From NCBI GenBank assembly GCA_037127255.1, contig JBANSL010000018.1, positions 9,211,175 to 9,275,174 on the forward strand: 64,000 bases of DNA, in the 5' to 3' direction. How positions within the stretch are numbered: the stretch's first letter is position 1; every line of letters begins with the position of its first letter. The position numbers were made by a program, and so were the translations under genes. This DNA is from Persicaria tinctoria (Eukaryota > Streptophyta > Magnoliopsida > Caryophyllales > Polygonaceae). The notes below the pieces were generated by a model, which saw only the letters and a list, made by a program, of their open reading frames with translations, ran no database searches and had not been told where the DNA came from. Positions 38,569-50,700 of the stretch are shown in pieces.

Positions 38569-38656
38569 CCATCTCCAAACCAATTGACTATGAAAGAAGT
38601 AGCCTTTCAACCTTATATGTTATTCAATCATTTTCTATATTACCGACGTGGAACAA
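38569..38656. repeat. dispersed repeat overlapping the dehydrin promoter
   Basis: Shares ordered words with 9378-9465 (CCATC, AACCAATTGAC, CTTATAT, ATATTACCGACGTGGAAC versus ATATTATCGATGTGAGAC). Its 3' part contains the distal DRE/ABRE-type box of the dehydrin promoter. Confidence 0.4.
38642..38651 (+). promoter_or_regulatory. fused DRE + ABRE-type box, distal copy
   Basis: ACCGACGTGG: ACCGAC is the DRE/CRT core bound by DREB/CBF factors, overlapping ACGTGG, the ABRE core bound by ABF/AREB bZIPs. About 330 bp upstream of the dehydrin ATG. Confidence 0.65.
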
Positions 38657-38792
38657 TAGACGATTAGAAAGGGGTATAGTGACTAGGGGCCTAGGGGGTG
38701 CGTGTTATACATATGAGTGTGATAGACAGGTGTGAACTTTGGCAATTTTAGGAGTCGACCTCAAACTCCTTAATTGTGTATCTTTTTCTTCA

Positions 38793-38802
38793 CCACGTCG
38801 GT
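38793..38802 (-). promoter_or_regulatory. fused DRE + ABRE-type box, proximal copy
   Basis: CCACGTCGGT, the exact reverse complement of the distal box, 53 bp upstream of the TATA box. Two inverted copies fit the cold, drought and ABA induction expected of a dehydrin. Confidence 0.7.
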
Positions 38803-38855
38803 TACTTTAATTCATTTCTATTCCGTTTTGTCCCTTTTTTTCCTCCTAATTCGTC

Positions 38856-38862
38856 TATAAAA
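38856..38862 (+). promoter_or_regulatory. TATA box of dehydrin
   Basis: TATAAAA, 119 bp upstream of the ATG, leaving a CT-rich leader of about 85-95 nt. Confidence 0.75.
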
Positions 38863-38981
38863 AGCCCGCCTTGTCAGATTCTTTCCCTCCTCATCAATCC
38901 TCAAACCCTCTTTCTCTTTGGTTTCATATCACTAATCCTTTTTGTGTAATTAAGCTTCGATTTGAGTAAGAGTTGGTATAT

Positions 38982-39662
38982 ATGGAGGAGTACAACCACC
39001 ACCAGCAGCAGCAGCAGCAGCAGCAGGAGGCGGAGGAGGCCGTGAAATTCGAAGAGTCAGCTCCAGCCCCTTATGAATCCACCGAGCGTGAGAGCGAGGG
39101 AGGCCTCTTTGAGTCGAGGAAGGAGGAGGAAGAGGTAAAGACAGTACAGCAGGAGTTTGAAGACAAGCTCCTTGTTTCTGATCAGTCCAAGCAACCACAT
39201 GGCCATGGTGTTCTCCTCTCTGTAAGACCTGCTTACACAGTATCTATACTCTCTCTATATATGTGTGTGTGTTTGTACAAATATATTAATGAATAATATA
39301 ATATACAGTCTAGTGAGGAAGAGCAAAAGGAGGAGATGATGACAGGTGATAAACAGAAACTAGAGGAGGAAGAAGACAAGCTGGAGGACACTCGTGTTCC
39401 GGTGGAGGTCATCCATGCCAAGGAGGAGGAGGAGGAGGAGGTCTACTTGGAGACCTCTGATCAGAATAGCAGGCAGCCAGGCCAGCACAAGGAGGTGGCA
39501 GATGATGATATGGATTGCCCTCCTCCGACTCCGGCAGCTGCTGCGGCAGTGGAGGAGGAGGAAGGGCAGCAGGGGAAGAAGGGGTTCCTGGACAAGATCA
39601 AGGACAAGATTCCTGGCTTCCACTCCAAGCCTTCTCCTCCTCAAGAAGGTCAGGTGGCTTAA
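38982..39662 (+). CDS. acidic dehydrin, one K-segment
   Basis: Two exons, 38982-39221 and 39309-39662, with an 87-bp GT-AG intron; 197 residues. Dehydrins are disordered LEA proteins that protect membranes and enzymes during dehydration and cold. The single K-segment is KKGFLDKIKDKIPG (about 170-183), close to the consensus EKKGIMDKIKEKLPG. The intron falls within L-L-S|S-S-E-E-E, the position of the phosphorylatable S-segment in SK dehydrins, but only three serines remain. GGLFESRKEEE (about 40-50) resembles a degraded F-segment. There is an eight-Gln tract near the N-terminus and heavy Glu content. The start is the first ATG after the TATA box. AATAAA at 39857-39862 is a likely poly(A) signal. 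Confidence 0.92.
39003..39026. repeat. (CAG)n tract encoding polyglutamine
   Basis: Eight CAG codons in the dehydrin first exon; likely length-polymorphic. Confidence 0.9.
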
Positions 39663-40130
39663 TCAAGGAATCATATATACAGTATAACTGTATAAGTGTG
39701 TTATATGATGATATTTCTCTTCAAGGTCATGCTTTTTGATGAGATAGATGGATCTTAATTACCTCATTGTTTATGTTGATTTCTAGTTTATGTTCATTAA
39801 GTTGGGTCTCTTTTGAGGTATGAGTGTCCTCTGTCTGCGTCACCTTATATCTGTGTAATAAATGTTATGTGTGTGAGTGAGTGCTGCTTGTGCTTTTTGT
39901 ACATCCATGTTATACATCAAAGGAATATATATTATACATATTTTGTGTAGTATTAATTAGTTTGTTTAATCACAGCTCGTAAACATGGTGATCAGGTAGT
40001 TATGATGTGGGACAATTCTATCTCTTTACATGTTATCAATTTTTGTCGATACAAAAATTCAGTAAAAATAATACGTGTATGGAAGTCAAACATCTAATAT
40101 ATTTGATCGGATGGAGTATTAGTGTAGAAA
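39663..40130. other. 3' UTR of dehydrin and spacer
   Basis: Contains the poly(A) signal; no other gene seen. Confidence 0.5.
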
Positions 40131-40452
40131 TTGATTAAGCAACAACCGTGGAAAAGCTAGTAGTCTCTTTCACGGTCTTGGGTTCGAGTCCCATGGGTTT
40201 CTACTAGTGGATTTAAATTCTTTGATCAAAAACAATATTTGGGTGTATTCGAATTATCATATCAACTCACTTTGCATTGGTAAGAAAAGGTTGTCTACAT
40301 CCGAACTCCCTGAACCCATCTCTTCCCTAAGGGTTAAAGACGGCGTAGGAAAAGGATGCCTACATCCGAACTCCCCGGATCAAACTCTTTCCTAAGGGCT
40401 ATAGATTGACAAACCTAGTGTGAAAAGAGTTGCCTATATCCGAACTCTCCTG
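40131..40452 (+). repeat. SINE-like sequence with three internal repeats
   Basis: A B-box-like GGGTTCGAGTCCC (near 40182) is followed by three spaced copies of (G)CCTA(C/T)ATCCGAACTC (near 40293, 40357 and 40431; spacing about 65-75 bp). Each is followed or preceded by TTCC(C)TAAGGG. The arrangement resembles a tRNA-derived SINE whose body was internally repeated. Confidence 0.4.
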
Positions 40453-41118
40453 CCCTAGCCTAGCCCTCCTTTTGTCCATTTTCCAAGTTGTTCTTCATGG
40501 TTGGAGGTAGAGAGTTCTGTACAAGTCTTGTAAGAAATTCACCATACTGGATCCAAAAGCCCAATTAAGACCCAATGTAGCATCTTACCACCATACGACT
40601 GTATAGTATTAAAGGAGGGGTAAAATTATAATTTAATAAGTTTAATCAAGATTTGATCAAAATAATTTCGAGGGTGGTTGATTGGGGCGGCACCCATAAC
40701 CTCTTACAGTAAGAGGAGAATGGACACCTCACTTAAACTATTGAGACAAGAGATCTTTGAGATTCTTTATTCTTCTAGTATTAAACATACTTGGTACTAT
40801 ATAATTATTAATAATGCAAAGTGGAAAATTTTGAACCACAGAAGCATTAATATAGGCTGTAGCTGTGTCCATTTTGAGAAGGACATAACGGTTTGATAAA
40901 CAAGCAAATTCCACGTACGTGCACACCCATTTTAATTTGTCCATCTGCAAGCTAGGACCCAGCAGCAATTGTCACCCATTCAAGATGTTATACTCGATCG
41001 AATGACACATCTTCGCCACGACCAATGATGGAGTCAGAAACTTTATCAGATAATGTATAATTTTGTTGCACTCCACCTGTTCATAAATAAATATCGTTCT
41101 TGATTAACCCTCGACCCT
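40453..41118. other. spacer, no gene seen
   Basis: Mixed composition; short frames without recognisable domains. Confidence 0.35.
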
Positions 41119-41506
41119 ATGCATTGTTGTTGTGTAGGGTTTAGAAAGGTCTATGTGGAAACTGACTTGCTCTTGCTTTTCAATCTCATTCGTAACTCTG
41201 TTGCCCCTTATCATCCTCGTTCTATCCTGGTGCATCGTTGTCAAGGCTTTTTCAGTAGAAATTGGATCATTGGGAGTTTTATTTTCATCATGTCTTTAGG
41301 AAAACGAACTGCGTATCGCTAACTCCCTTGTGTTGCTCGCTTTTTCTTTTCTTGTTTATGTTCATGTTCTTATTTTCCTGCCTATGAGCTCTCTTTTTCT
41401 TATCGAGGATGACTTTAATATTGTTGTGTAGCCCACTCCTTACGTTGTGTTTTTGTTTTGTTTGGAACCTCAGCTCCTTGTTTCTACCGAAAAATAAATA
41501 AATACA
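41119..41506 (+). pseudogene. 5'-truncated LINE 3' end (RNase H)
   Basis: Plus strand: FRKVYVETDLLLLFNLI matches the third RNase H strand (V-E-T-D). A frameshift near 41285 gives FHHVFRKTNCVSLTPL, matching the F-x-H-V-F-R-E-A-N-x-x-A-D-x-L helix with its Asp lost. T/G-rich 3' UTR and an A-rich tail (41492-41506) follow. Confidence 0.6.
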
Positions 41507-41893
41507 TTTCGTTTTGACTTTTTACCAAGTTTTTAAGAATTTAAAAACTACATCAAATATTAACTCTTTAAAATTAAATTTTATTAATATTTTCACACTT
41601 ATTACTAATAAATAAGAACTTAAAAATTAATAATAAATTTGATATTTTATATAATTTTTAGCTATTTATAAGGTGTGCTAAGATTTAAATAACATCTAAT
41701 GTTGAATAGAGGGATATCAATACTAATTTTTTTTATCTAAATATCGAATTAAGTAAATATGACATTTCATTTTGAATCTCTCAAGCTAAATTATAGTTTC
41801 AAATTATCAAGTTAAGTAAAATATACGGAGTATATAAATTTATTGTGGTTCATCACTTTTGACTCAGTTATTAAATTTAGGTTTATAATATAC
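41507..41893. other. AT-rich, possible decayed MITE
   Basis: ACTACATCAAATATTA and TAATATTTGAT-like arms around 41545-41660 suggest an old MITE; boundaries unclear. Confidence 0.3.
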
Positions 41894-41895
41894 TA

Positions 41896-43498
41896 CTCCC
41901 CCGTCTCGCAAAACTTGTAGTTTTAGCTTTATGCACACTTATTAATAATACGGAATTTTCGTCAAATACCCCTGAGGTTAAGGCTAATTCGCGTGGTGTA
42001 CAAAAGTTTGACATATTTCGCCAGGTGCCCCTGAGGTTTCCATTTTTTTCGCCAAATACCCCTGAGGTTTTTATTTTTTCGCCAAATGCCCCTCTGTCGA
42101 ATTTGTTAACGTTTTTTTTAAATAAAAAAAATATAATATTATTTCATTGTTATTTTTGTAAGGTATTATTTGAACAATATTATTTAATTATGGTAATTAA
42201 ATTATCTAATATTATATACACAATACCATATCATATTACATTTTTTAATCAATGGAATTTTTTTTTGGTGAGATTAATCAATGGAATTAATTCTAAACTT
42301 TTTTTTATAAAGTTAAAATTAACTATATAGTATTATTTCATTATGTATTAATTACACAATATCATTTCATGCTATTTATTTAAACAATGAGATTAATTCA
42401 AAACGTTTTTTTTTTTAAATACATAGTTCCAAATATATGAATTCTTTTTTTTTCCAAAGCAATTAATCTCTCTTTTTGTGTGTGTATAATGAAAACTATT
42501 TTTTATATAATTGAAGCGTTCAAGGGATTTCGCCTATACTTATTACCTCATTTGTGATGACATAATACCTTAAAATACCTGTACGCCTTAGCCTAGGTTG
42601 TGCGCTTATTAATTCGAGTGATGAGGGTTGTGAGTTTGGAATTTCACACAATCAACCTAATCTACATAAATTTTCAAATAATAAATTTTTTAAACATTTT
42701 TTTAACCAATGAGATTTATCTATTCTAATTGTTAAATGAGAAATATTTTTGCTTAGATGACATAATAATTTTAATTTCACAATTTCCTCCCAATCAACTG
42801 AACCTTGAAAAAAAAAATCAAACTAATGAAATTTGTACACGTTTCTTTAATCAATCTAGTTATATCTAAATATTAATTATAATAAGCATTTTTTATTCGG
42901 TGTTATAAACACATTAATTTTAGGATTTTAACCCAATCAACATATTTTACTTAAATCTTAAACTTGTGTAATTTTTACACATTTTTCCTAAATATTTTAA
43001 TTATTTTTTACTTAATTATCAAATCTATTTTTTTGTATTTTATGTTAACGTTTGATAATATCTTATTTAAATTTATCATATTAATTTTTTATACTTAGAA
43101 AATTTTATTTTTATTAAAAATATGTGCCATGTTGGGGGAATTGTACTATTTTTCAATAAAAAACGTTAACAAATTCGAAAGAGGGGCATTTGGCGAAAAA
43201 ATATAAACCTCAGGGGTATTTGGCGAAAAAAATGAAAACCTCAGGGGCACCTGGCGAAATATGTCAAACTTTTGTACACCACGCGAATTAGCCTTAACCT
43301 CAGGGGTATTTCGCGAAAATTCCGTTAATAATATCTATATTTCTTTAACTTTTATAGGATAAAATACCTAAAACCACTAATTATTACCTATAAAAAGAGC
43401 AATCATTGCCTAGAAAGATGATAACTATAGCTAAAACAACAAGTCTTTTAATACAAGTTTACTACTCTAAAACTACAAGTTTTGCGAGACGGATGGAG
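41896..43498. mobile_element. Stowaway MITE split by a Mutator-like element
   Basis: Left end CTCCCCCGTCTCGCAAAACT, right end the inverted AGTTTTGCGAGACGGATGGAG. TA precedes the left end and TT follows the right (mutated TA). The two halves are separated by the insertion at 41951-43324. Confidence 0.82.
41951..43324. mobile_element. long-TIR Mutator-like element (nonautonomous)
   Basis: Bounded by a perfect 9-bp TSD, TTAATAATA (41942-41950, 43325-43333). Terminal inverted repeats of about 167 bp (41951-42117 and 43158-43324) start CGGAATTTTCG and contain repeated words CCCCTGAGG and CGCCAAAT. The interior is AT-rich with no transposase. The 9-bp TSD and long TIR place it with TIR-MULEs. Short frames across the TIR are not genes. 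Confidence 0.93.
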
Positions 43499-43599
43499 TT
43501 ATAAGTTATCGATGAATAAAACATATATAGATGCATGATTTGTAGAATGAGAGGAGGCTCATGCTCCCCTTCTTTTCTTTTCTTTATTTTTTATACGAA

Positions 43600-44030
43600 A
43601 AGAATTCAGGCTCACGGTTAAGATGGCGTCCTCTAGCTCCCGAGAGCATCCTTCCGGATGAGATTTAAAAGACTTGTGTTGTGGGTGAGCTAAGTTTTGC
43701 TAGAATGGTGACTAAGATGTGCAGCCTTACCAACCACTATATTGCATTTGCAGAAAGGGTGCGAGAGAGATCATCTGGATTGTGGAGAAGTAGTCTAGGA
43801 TATTTGTCAAACTCATCTCAATATCCCAATGATATTTCCAAATTCCTTTCAATGAGTCGATAATTGTAAAATTATCTCCTTCAATTTCAACATAATTAAA
43901 ACCTTGATCTTTTACTGCACATATTACATGAAATAGGGTTGATGCTTCAGTTTTCAAAGCGGTTTGTTTACCGTATCTTCCGTATCGGATTTGTATTTTG
44001 TCCTCCACATAATATAATAAATCGGGTGTA
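43600..44030 (-). pseudogene. LINE RNase H fragment
   Basis: Minus strand: LKTEASTLFHVICAVKD (catalytic Glu helix) and VEIEGDNFTIIDSLKG (I-E-G-D strand), nearly the same residues as in the full LINE downstream. Truncated; ends in T/C-rich sequence. Confidence 0.7.
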
Positions 44031-44132
44031 TTTAGGAAAAATGTTTCTTAATTTGACTTCTTATCGGACATAGGGTAGAAAATCCGTATACATGTACACA
44101 CACAAATTAATTCTCCGACAAAAAAACGGAAA

Positions 44133-47100
44133 ATGGAGACCCAAAAAACCCCTATCTCGGAAAAGAACGCGCTCCCTCACGCGCCTACCAAATCCCCCCC
44201 AATTCGACCCTCCCTTAACCCTAGCTATGCCGATCTGAAAAATCAACCTGCAAAAGATCCGATCTCCCCTGCAATTCGAACACTAAGCCTTCCAAAAACT
44301 CAAACTCGAAGTCGTCCCTTCAATCTCAGAAGTTTCTGGTACTGGACATGGCACACGAGTTTAATTTCGATCGAGATTGGGGGATCTTATCTCCTGCTAG
44401 GGTTTCGGCTTTCTCGTACAATCAAATCTCTTCAAGGGAGGATTACAACTGCAATCATTGTAATTTCTGGCTGGGATCTCCATTGTTCTCTCTGGCTTGG
44501 CTGTCTATGGCGACTTGATGGGTCTTCTGCTCGTGGATGGCCTCCTCTGACTTTCGTTTTCAGAAGCTCGGGCTTCTTCAAGGTTTTATCTCAGAGGGAT
44601 TTCTGTCCCTCTTTTGACAGGTATGACATCTATCTTTCAATCCTCTTCCCAAACATCCAGATGCTATCTGAAATTTGGAATAACCAACACCAATTGAACT
44701 TTAAGTTGAAGTATTTAAGCTTTATGATTGTTGTTTTGAATGCTCCTCGCCCTGCTGCTTTCACCTCTTTCTCTGATAACTCTCGAGTTCTCTCTGATCT
44801 TCCTCTCTCCATCTGATACTACTGGACTAACTCAGCCTTAATGGCAAACCACCAGCCATCAAAAGGGAAGGAGGGTCTCTCTGAGACACTACCGAACCCC
44901 GACAACACCCAACCACCAAAAGGGAAGGAGGGTCTCTCTGAGACACTACCGAACCCCGCCAACACCTAACCCACTTGGAAGGAGAGATTCTCTGAGTCTC
45001 TACCGAACCCCAATAACACTAACAAGCAATCCACCCCTCCCATTCCTCTTAAAAGGGATAAAGGGAAAAAGAAGATTGAACTTACTTCTTGCTTTGACCA
45101 ACTCCAAGCTTTTCAACCAAAATACAGATTTGATCCCAAAGCTTTACTTTATGGTAGAGCTTTTGGAGCACCCATTGAATTCAAGAAAGTAGCACCTTCA
45201 TGTAAAATGTTTGATCTTTTCATCTTAATCCATGTTTTTAGTTATAATTTAAATCTTACCATGATCTATGATCAGTGCAAATTGAATACCACATTCCAAT
45301 TTATGCTAAGCATTTTTAACCTAACTTACTGTCAAATCCATAGCATGATTATCTATATTATATCTAAATCACAATTGCCCAAGACTAACACTGCTCGGGG
45401 GGCTTTCCCCTTTGAGCACATAAATATTAAACATTGGATTTGCTTTGCTAAAACATATAAGGACATCAAACTTCCTAGCTCGAGCAACTACTGTCGGATT
45501 GCAGCTCACTCTGCTGAGTTTGTTTTCTTTACCCTGAATTTATGTCTCAAATCTAACTTAGCACATGAAAAAGGATATGTGACTACATATTACATTGCTA
45601 GGAATCACCTAAAAGGTTTACTTAAGCATAACCATACACCTTACCTTGGAATTTATGTCTCCAGTGGGCTTCCGGTCCTGATTGAATTCAATCAAACCAA
45701 AGCTTTTGAGAAACTCTCTGGTGAACTATATCATGAATGGTGTATGCATCATGATATCCTATATCAGACAAACTTAAGGTATATTAATCTTTGTTCCTTT
45801 GTTCTGAGCCATATCAATACAATTAATCATTTGATTTCTATTATTATCCACCAAAGGCTTGCTGTAAATCAAAATAAAGTTTGTTTATCTTGCCATTATC
45901 ACTGGATTAATGAGATTATATACTCTTATTATACAATAATCACAAGCATTCTGTCAAATAATCTTAAGCAGGGCTATATTGCCTTTGGCTGGTGTTTCAT
46001 TAGCACCACCATGCATACTGCTAAATATTCCTTGACTAACTACTCTCGAGAGGGATTCTCTCTCGAGATGTTTTACTCTCCCATCTGCTCACAGGTTCAC
46101 AAAAGGAGACAAAGGCCTCAGTTTTATGGCCAAAACACAATCATCATGGATCTCAAGTTTTCTCAGCAGGAACCTTGGCAGCATGTAACTAGGGGACTGG
46201 TTTGGAACTTAAGGATCTTAATAAATTGGTTTTGCTTCTCATGTCCCTGGAATCAGTTGGGTTCTCTTCTTCTTTTTGACAGGTTTGGCTTCTCAATCCC
46301 TCTCTCTAGACCCAAAATCCAGATTCCTTCTGGAATCTGTATTCCTAAAATTTATTTGAATATTGCTTACCCTTATTTAATCCTTTGTAGACCAAAATTA
46401 AATGCTCATCTCCTACTTACCTGCTCTTTCCTTTATGTTCTTGGCCAAATGCTCTCTGTTCTTACTGTGTTTTCTTGCTGTTTGTATTACACTGCCTTAA
46501 TGGCAAATAACCTAAACGACAAAGGGAAGGGGATTCTCATTGATGATCCAGCGAAACCCATAAATACTCCATCCAAAGGGAAGCCTTCGGGTGACACCCA
46601 TAAAAAACCTACTCTCTCCAAGTCATTCAAGAGTGATAAGGGTAAAGGGAAACTTGATCTTGTTTCATTCTTTACTCAATTGCAACAGTTTCGACCCAAA
46701 TATCGCTTTACTACTAGTGCCATCCTTGTTGGGAGGGCATTTGGTGCCCCTATGGAATTCAAAAACATTGAAACCAATAAGATTCTATCCAGGATATGTA
46801 ATGCTTATCTATGTAATGACTATCTTAATGTATATCTTATATGTTGGTTATCTGCTAGTCTCACTTCTCTTGATTGCATGTGCAACTACCTACATCCCCT
46901 TACTCTATACTGTAGGAGAACTTTGCTTTCTTATGTATATCCAGGAGATAAAATGCTTTCTTATGCAGACAATTGGAACCACATTTACTTGCATTTGTTT
47001 CAGCTTAAGACTGGGCTTTGCTGGCCTCTTGGCTTTAGCTATGGAGACAATTGGAACCAAACATATGAAGAACTATATCACATGCCATCTATACTGCTGA

Positions 47101-47399
47101 TATTGATCCCTGTCAGCAGATGGTCTGATTGCTGCCTCAAGCAATCTCTTGACTCAAGTGAACACCCATGCGCCATCTCCCAAACTCTTATTAATATCTG
47201 CTCTTGGGTGGTTTCCGATTATTTGGCTTACAAACCACTGCTATGCACTGTAAATCACATACACTATGATCTATGTAATCTCCCCCAATTAGCTCCTCCG
47301 GTTGAGTATAATTCTCTCCTCAAGAAATCTCACAATTGCACTGTAAATCTTGGACAATATCAAACCCTCAACAGGTCTTTCATTTTAACTATTTTATGA
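44133..47399 (+). pseudogene. LINE ORF1-like region with duplicated motif
   Basis: From the ATG at 44133 to the TGA at 47397-47399 one frame (also the ORF2 frame) has only two internal stops in about 1,089 codons (TGA near 44814, TAA near 44967). The N-terminus is hydrophilic and Pro-rich. Three tandem ~57-bp units encode KGKEGLSETLPNP-like repeats (44861-45010). A motif QLQAFQPKYRF-x7-GRAFGAPIEFK (about 45105-45185) recurs as QLQQFRPKYRF-x7-GRAFGAPMEFK (about 46680-46765), each after a DKGK-rich stretch. SALMAN and TALMAN (44838 and 46499) mark a matching start of both modules. Intervening residues are hydrophobic and unlike any gag I know. A second frame near 44280-44515 also looks coding (MAHEFNFDRDWGILSPARV), so there may be a frameshift. 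The usual DUF4283 domain was not recognised. Confidence 0.5.
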
Positions 47400-47774
47400 C
47401 TTTCCTTCTCGGTTTTGTTATGATGGTTAACATTTCTGGTGTTTCTTGCTCAAGCCAAACCCTTTGCTTGAACATTAGATTATTTCTGAACCGCTTAAAT
47501 CCCAAAGGCCTTGGTTCCAATGCTCCAAATTTACCTATCACTCGATACATTCAGGATACAACAACTACCAAAAACAACTCAGAACACAATCTAATCCAAG
47601 AATCATCGGATTTTGTATTGCTGCATTACACACTCACACAAACAGTCATAGAGATAGAAAAAACTTATAACAATGACCAGAAATCAATCAAAATGCACAT
47701 TAATTGGCGAGTCTTTACTTTTTTAAGTAAGGTTCTAACCTTTCTAAGTACCATATCTCCCGCAATTGGTTATA

Positions 47775-50700
47775 ATGAAGTTTAGCTTCTGGAATGTAAG
47801 GGGCCTAAGTAGAAAGAACGTTTGGACCCATATTGAATCTACTACTAAAGCAGAACACATAAAAATCTTAATGTTAGCCGAAACAAAATTATCAAATCCT
47901 CCTCCGGATAAATGCTGGAGGAAACCAGGATTTGACAAAATGTTTTTCTGTCCGTCAAAAGGACTTGCAGGAGGTCTATGCCTTCTTTGGAAAGAATCCC
48001 TTTTCCAGAATGAAACTTTTACTATTAGAAACTCTACAGACCGTATCATCCAGGCAGACTACACAAACACAACACTTAATATTAACATCGAAATCTTATT
48101 TGTTTATGCAACACCTTATGCAAATGAAAAAAACTCTTTCTGGACCTCACTTTCAGACTATATACGCAATGCAAAGGACGATCTTATTATCTTGGGGGAC
48201 CTAAATGAAATATTAGAGCCGAACGACAAAATGGGTGGAAGGATTCCATCTGCAAACAGATTTACAAGAATACAAGATATTATTAGTACTTACAACCTGG
48301 TAGACTCCCCTACATGTGGAAACAATTACACTTGGAGAAAACACGAACATGGTAATGACAATATATTTGAAAAACTGGACCGCGCTGTGATTAGCCACTC
48401 TATCCTAAAACAATTCCCTAACTTGTGCACCAAAAACCACGCCTTCTTAAAATCAGACCATGCACAGATTACACTAGACCTCATGGATAACCTGAAACCA
48501 AAATTACAGCCTTTCAAATTTGAAATGGCATGGAAAACGAAACCAGAATATGAAGCAGTTGTGCGCTCTGCTTGGAGGCTTGACTCTCCCGGCTCTCAAA
48601 TGTTCAAATTAACAAAGAAATTGCAAGAGGTCAAAAGGAAAAGCAAGCTATGGAGCAAAGTAACGTTTGGAAACGTCTTTCGCCAAATTAAACAAGTAGA
48701 AACAGAATTACTGGAATTACAGAAAAATCTTTGCAATGCTTATAACCAAAACCTGGATAACAAAATCAAAAGGCTCACAACAAAGCATACCTCTCTCCTT
48801 TCCTTCCAACAAAAATATTGGGGGCAAAGGGCCAAAAGAATACACGTAAAATCAATTGACGCTAACACAAAATACTTTCATAAAATTGCAACTGGAAGAC
48901 GAAACAGAAACATAATAAAGCACCTTCAAACCACCGCTGGTGTAACACTCAGCAGTGAAAAAGACATCAGAGAGCTAATCAAGCAGGACTTCAGCCAGAG
49001 ATTTTCACAACAACCCAGGCAACAAATACCAAGCAATTTACTCCATCATATAGGAAATGAAATCTCGAACGAAGATAATGACTGGTTGACTCGCCAAATC
49101 ACAAATTCTGAAATAAAGAATGCGGTTTTCAGTCTTGCCAATGACAAATCCCCAGGACCTGATGGGTTTCCTGCCGGATTCTTCAAAAAATACTGGCACA
49201 TAGTTGAACCATCCGTCATAAAGGCGGTCAAGAGCTTCTTTCTGAGTGGAAGAATTCTAAAACAGACAAACCACACGTTCATAGCATTAATACCGAAGAT
49301 AGACAACCCGACCACAACATCTCACTATAGGCCTATCAGCCTATGCTCAACAACATACAAAATTATATCCAAAATACTAGCATCAAGACTAAAAAGGATT
49401 ATCCCCAAAGTAACAAACCCACTTCAAAGTGCCTTCACTTCTGGCAGATCAATACAGGATAACATCTTAATTGCAAATGAAATATTCCACTCTTTCTCAA
49501 AGAAAAAAGGAAATTCAGGTTGGATGGCAGTCAAGCTTGACATGGAAAAAGCTTTTGATATGGTCGACTGGAACTTCTTACTGTCCACCATGCTTAAACT
49601 TGGTTTCTCACCCAAATTCACGGAATGGATCAAAGAATGTATTACAACTGTAACATACTCAGTACTAGTAAATAATGAACCCACGGATATGTTTTTCCCC
49701 AAGAGGGGATTACGCCAGGGATGCCCGCTCTCACCATATCTATTTTTAATAATATCAGAAATTCTAGCTCGAGGGCTACAACATGAGTCAGAAAGGCCGC
49801 AAAGTCATCTAGGAATCAAACTAACACGCGGTGGTACGAAAATCCCCTTCTTAGCCTTTGCTGACGATATTGTCATCTTTGCATCAGCAACCAAAACCGG
49901 TTGTGACCAAATTAACAAAGTACTACAAGAATACTCATCTTTGTCAGGACAAAGAGTAAACAGGCACAAATCTCAATTCCAAACATCTGGAAATGTTTCA
50001 ACCACACAAAAAAATCTTATTCGAAATGAGCTCGAAATAGCACACACCCCCAAATTGGGGAGCTACTTGGGATGTCCGATCATTGAAGTACGAGTGACGA
50101 AGGACGAATTTAAAGACTTATTAACAAACACTAAGTCACAACTACACAGATGGAAGGCGAACTGCCTCTCACAAGCGGGTCGTTGCACCTTGATCAAAAC
50201 GACGCTAGCAGCTAAACCTTTACATATAATGCAATGCTTTATGCTACCCAAATCTGTTCACACAGAACTTGATAAAATCAACCGAAACTTCCTTTGGAAC
50301 AAGGGCCCGAATCACAAACCCCTCATCAGCCGGTTTGAGGTTTGTAAAACCAAGGAAAATGGAGGACTTGGTCTTCGCACCTCTGAGGACATGAATAAAG
50401 CCCTTCAGATGAAATTACTTTGGAAACTATTAGCAGAACCATCTAGCACCTGGGTTACATTAATCAAAGAAAAATATCTCAAAGATCAAAACATTCTGAA
50501 TTACCAGAAGCATGGGACCTCTTCCTGGCAATGAACGCATTTAATAAAATTATTACCTTTATTCAAGCAATGTCTTAAATGGTCTATTGGGGATGGCTCA
50601 TCCATTAATTTTTGGCGGGACATGTGGCTAGGCTCTTCGCCGCTGAATTCACTAATCTCGGGAACACAACAAATTGACGAAACAATCAACATAAGTTATT

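Noticed and set aside
39360..39739. Arg-rich and Leu-rich frames over dehydrin exon 2
   Set aside because: Shadows of the Glu-rich GAG/GAA codons of the dehydrin.
42025..42330. 101-codon frame
   Set aside because: It starts in the MULE terminal inverted repeat and continues into AT-rich sequence; no protein features.
45207..47399. 730-codon frame resembling a multi-pass hydrophobic host protein
   Set aside because: It lies wholly inside the TSD-bounded LINE and in the ORF2 frame, so it is treated as part of the LINE ORF1-like region, not a host gene.
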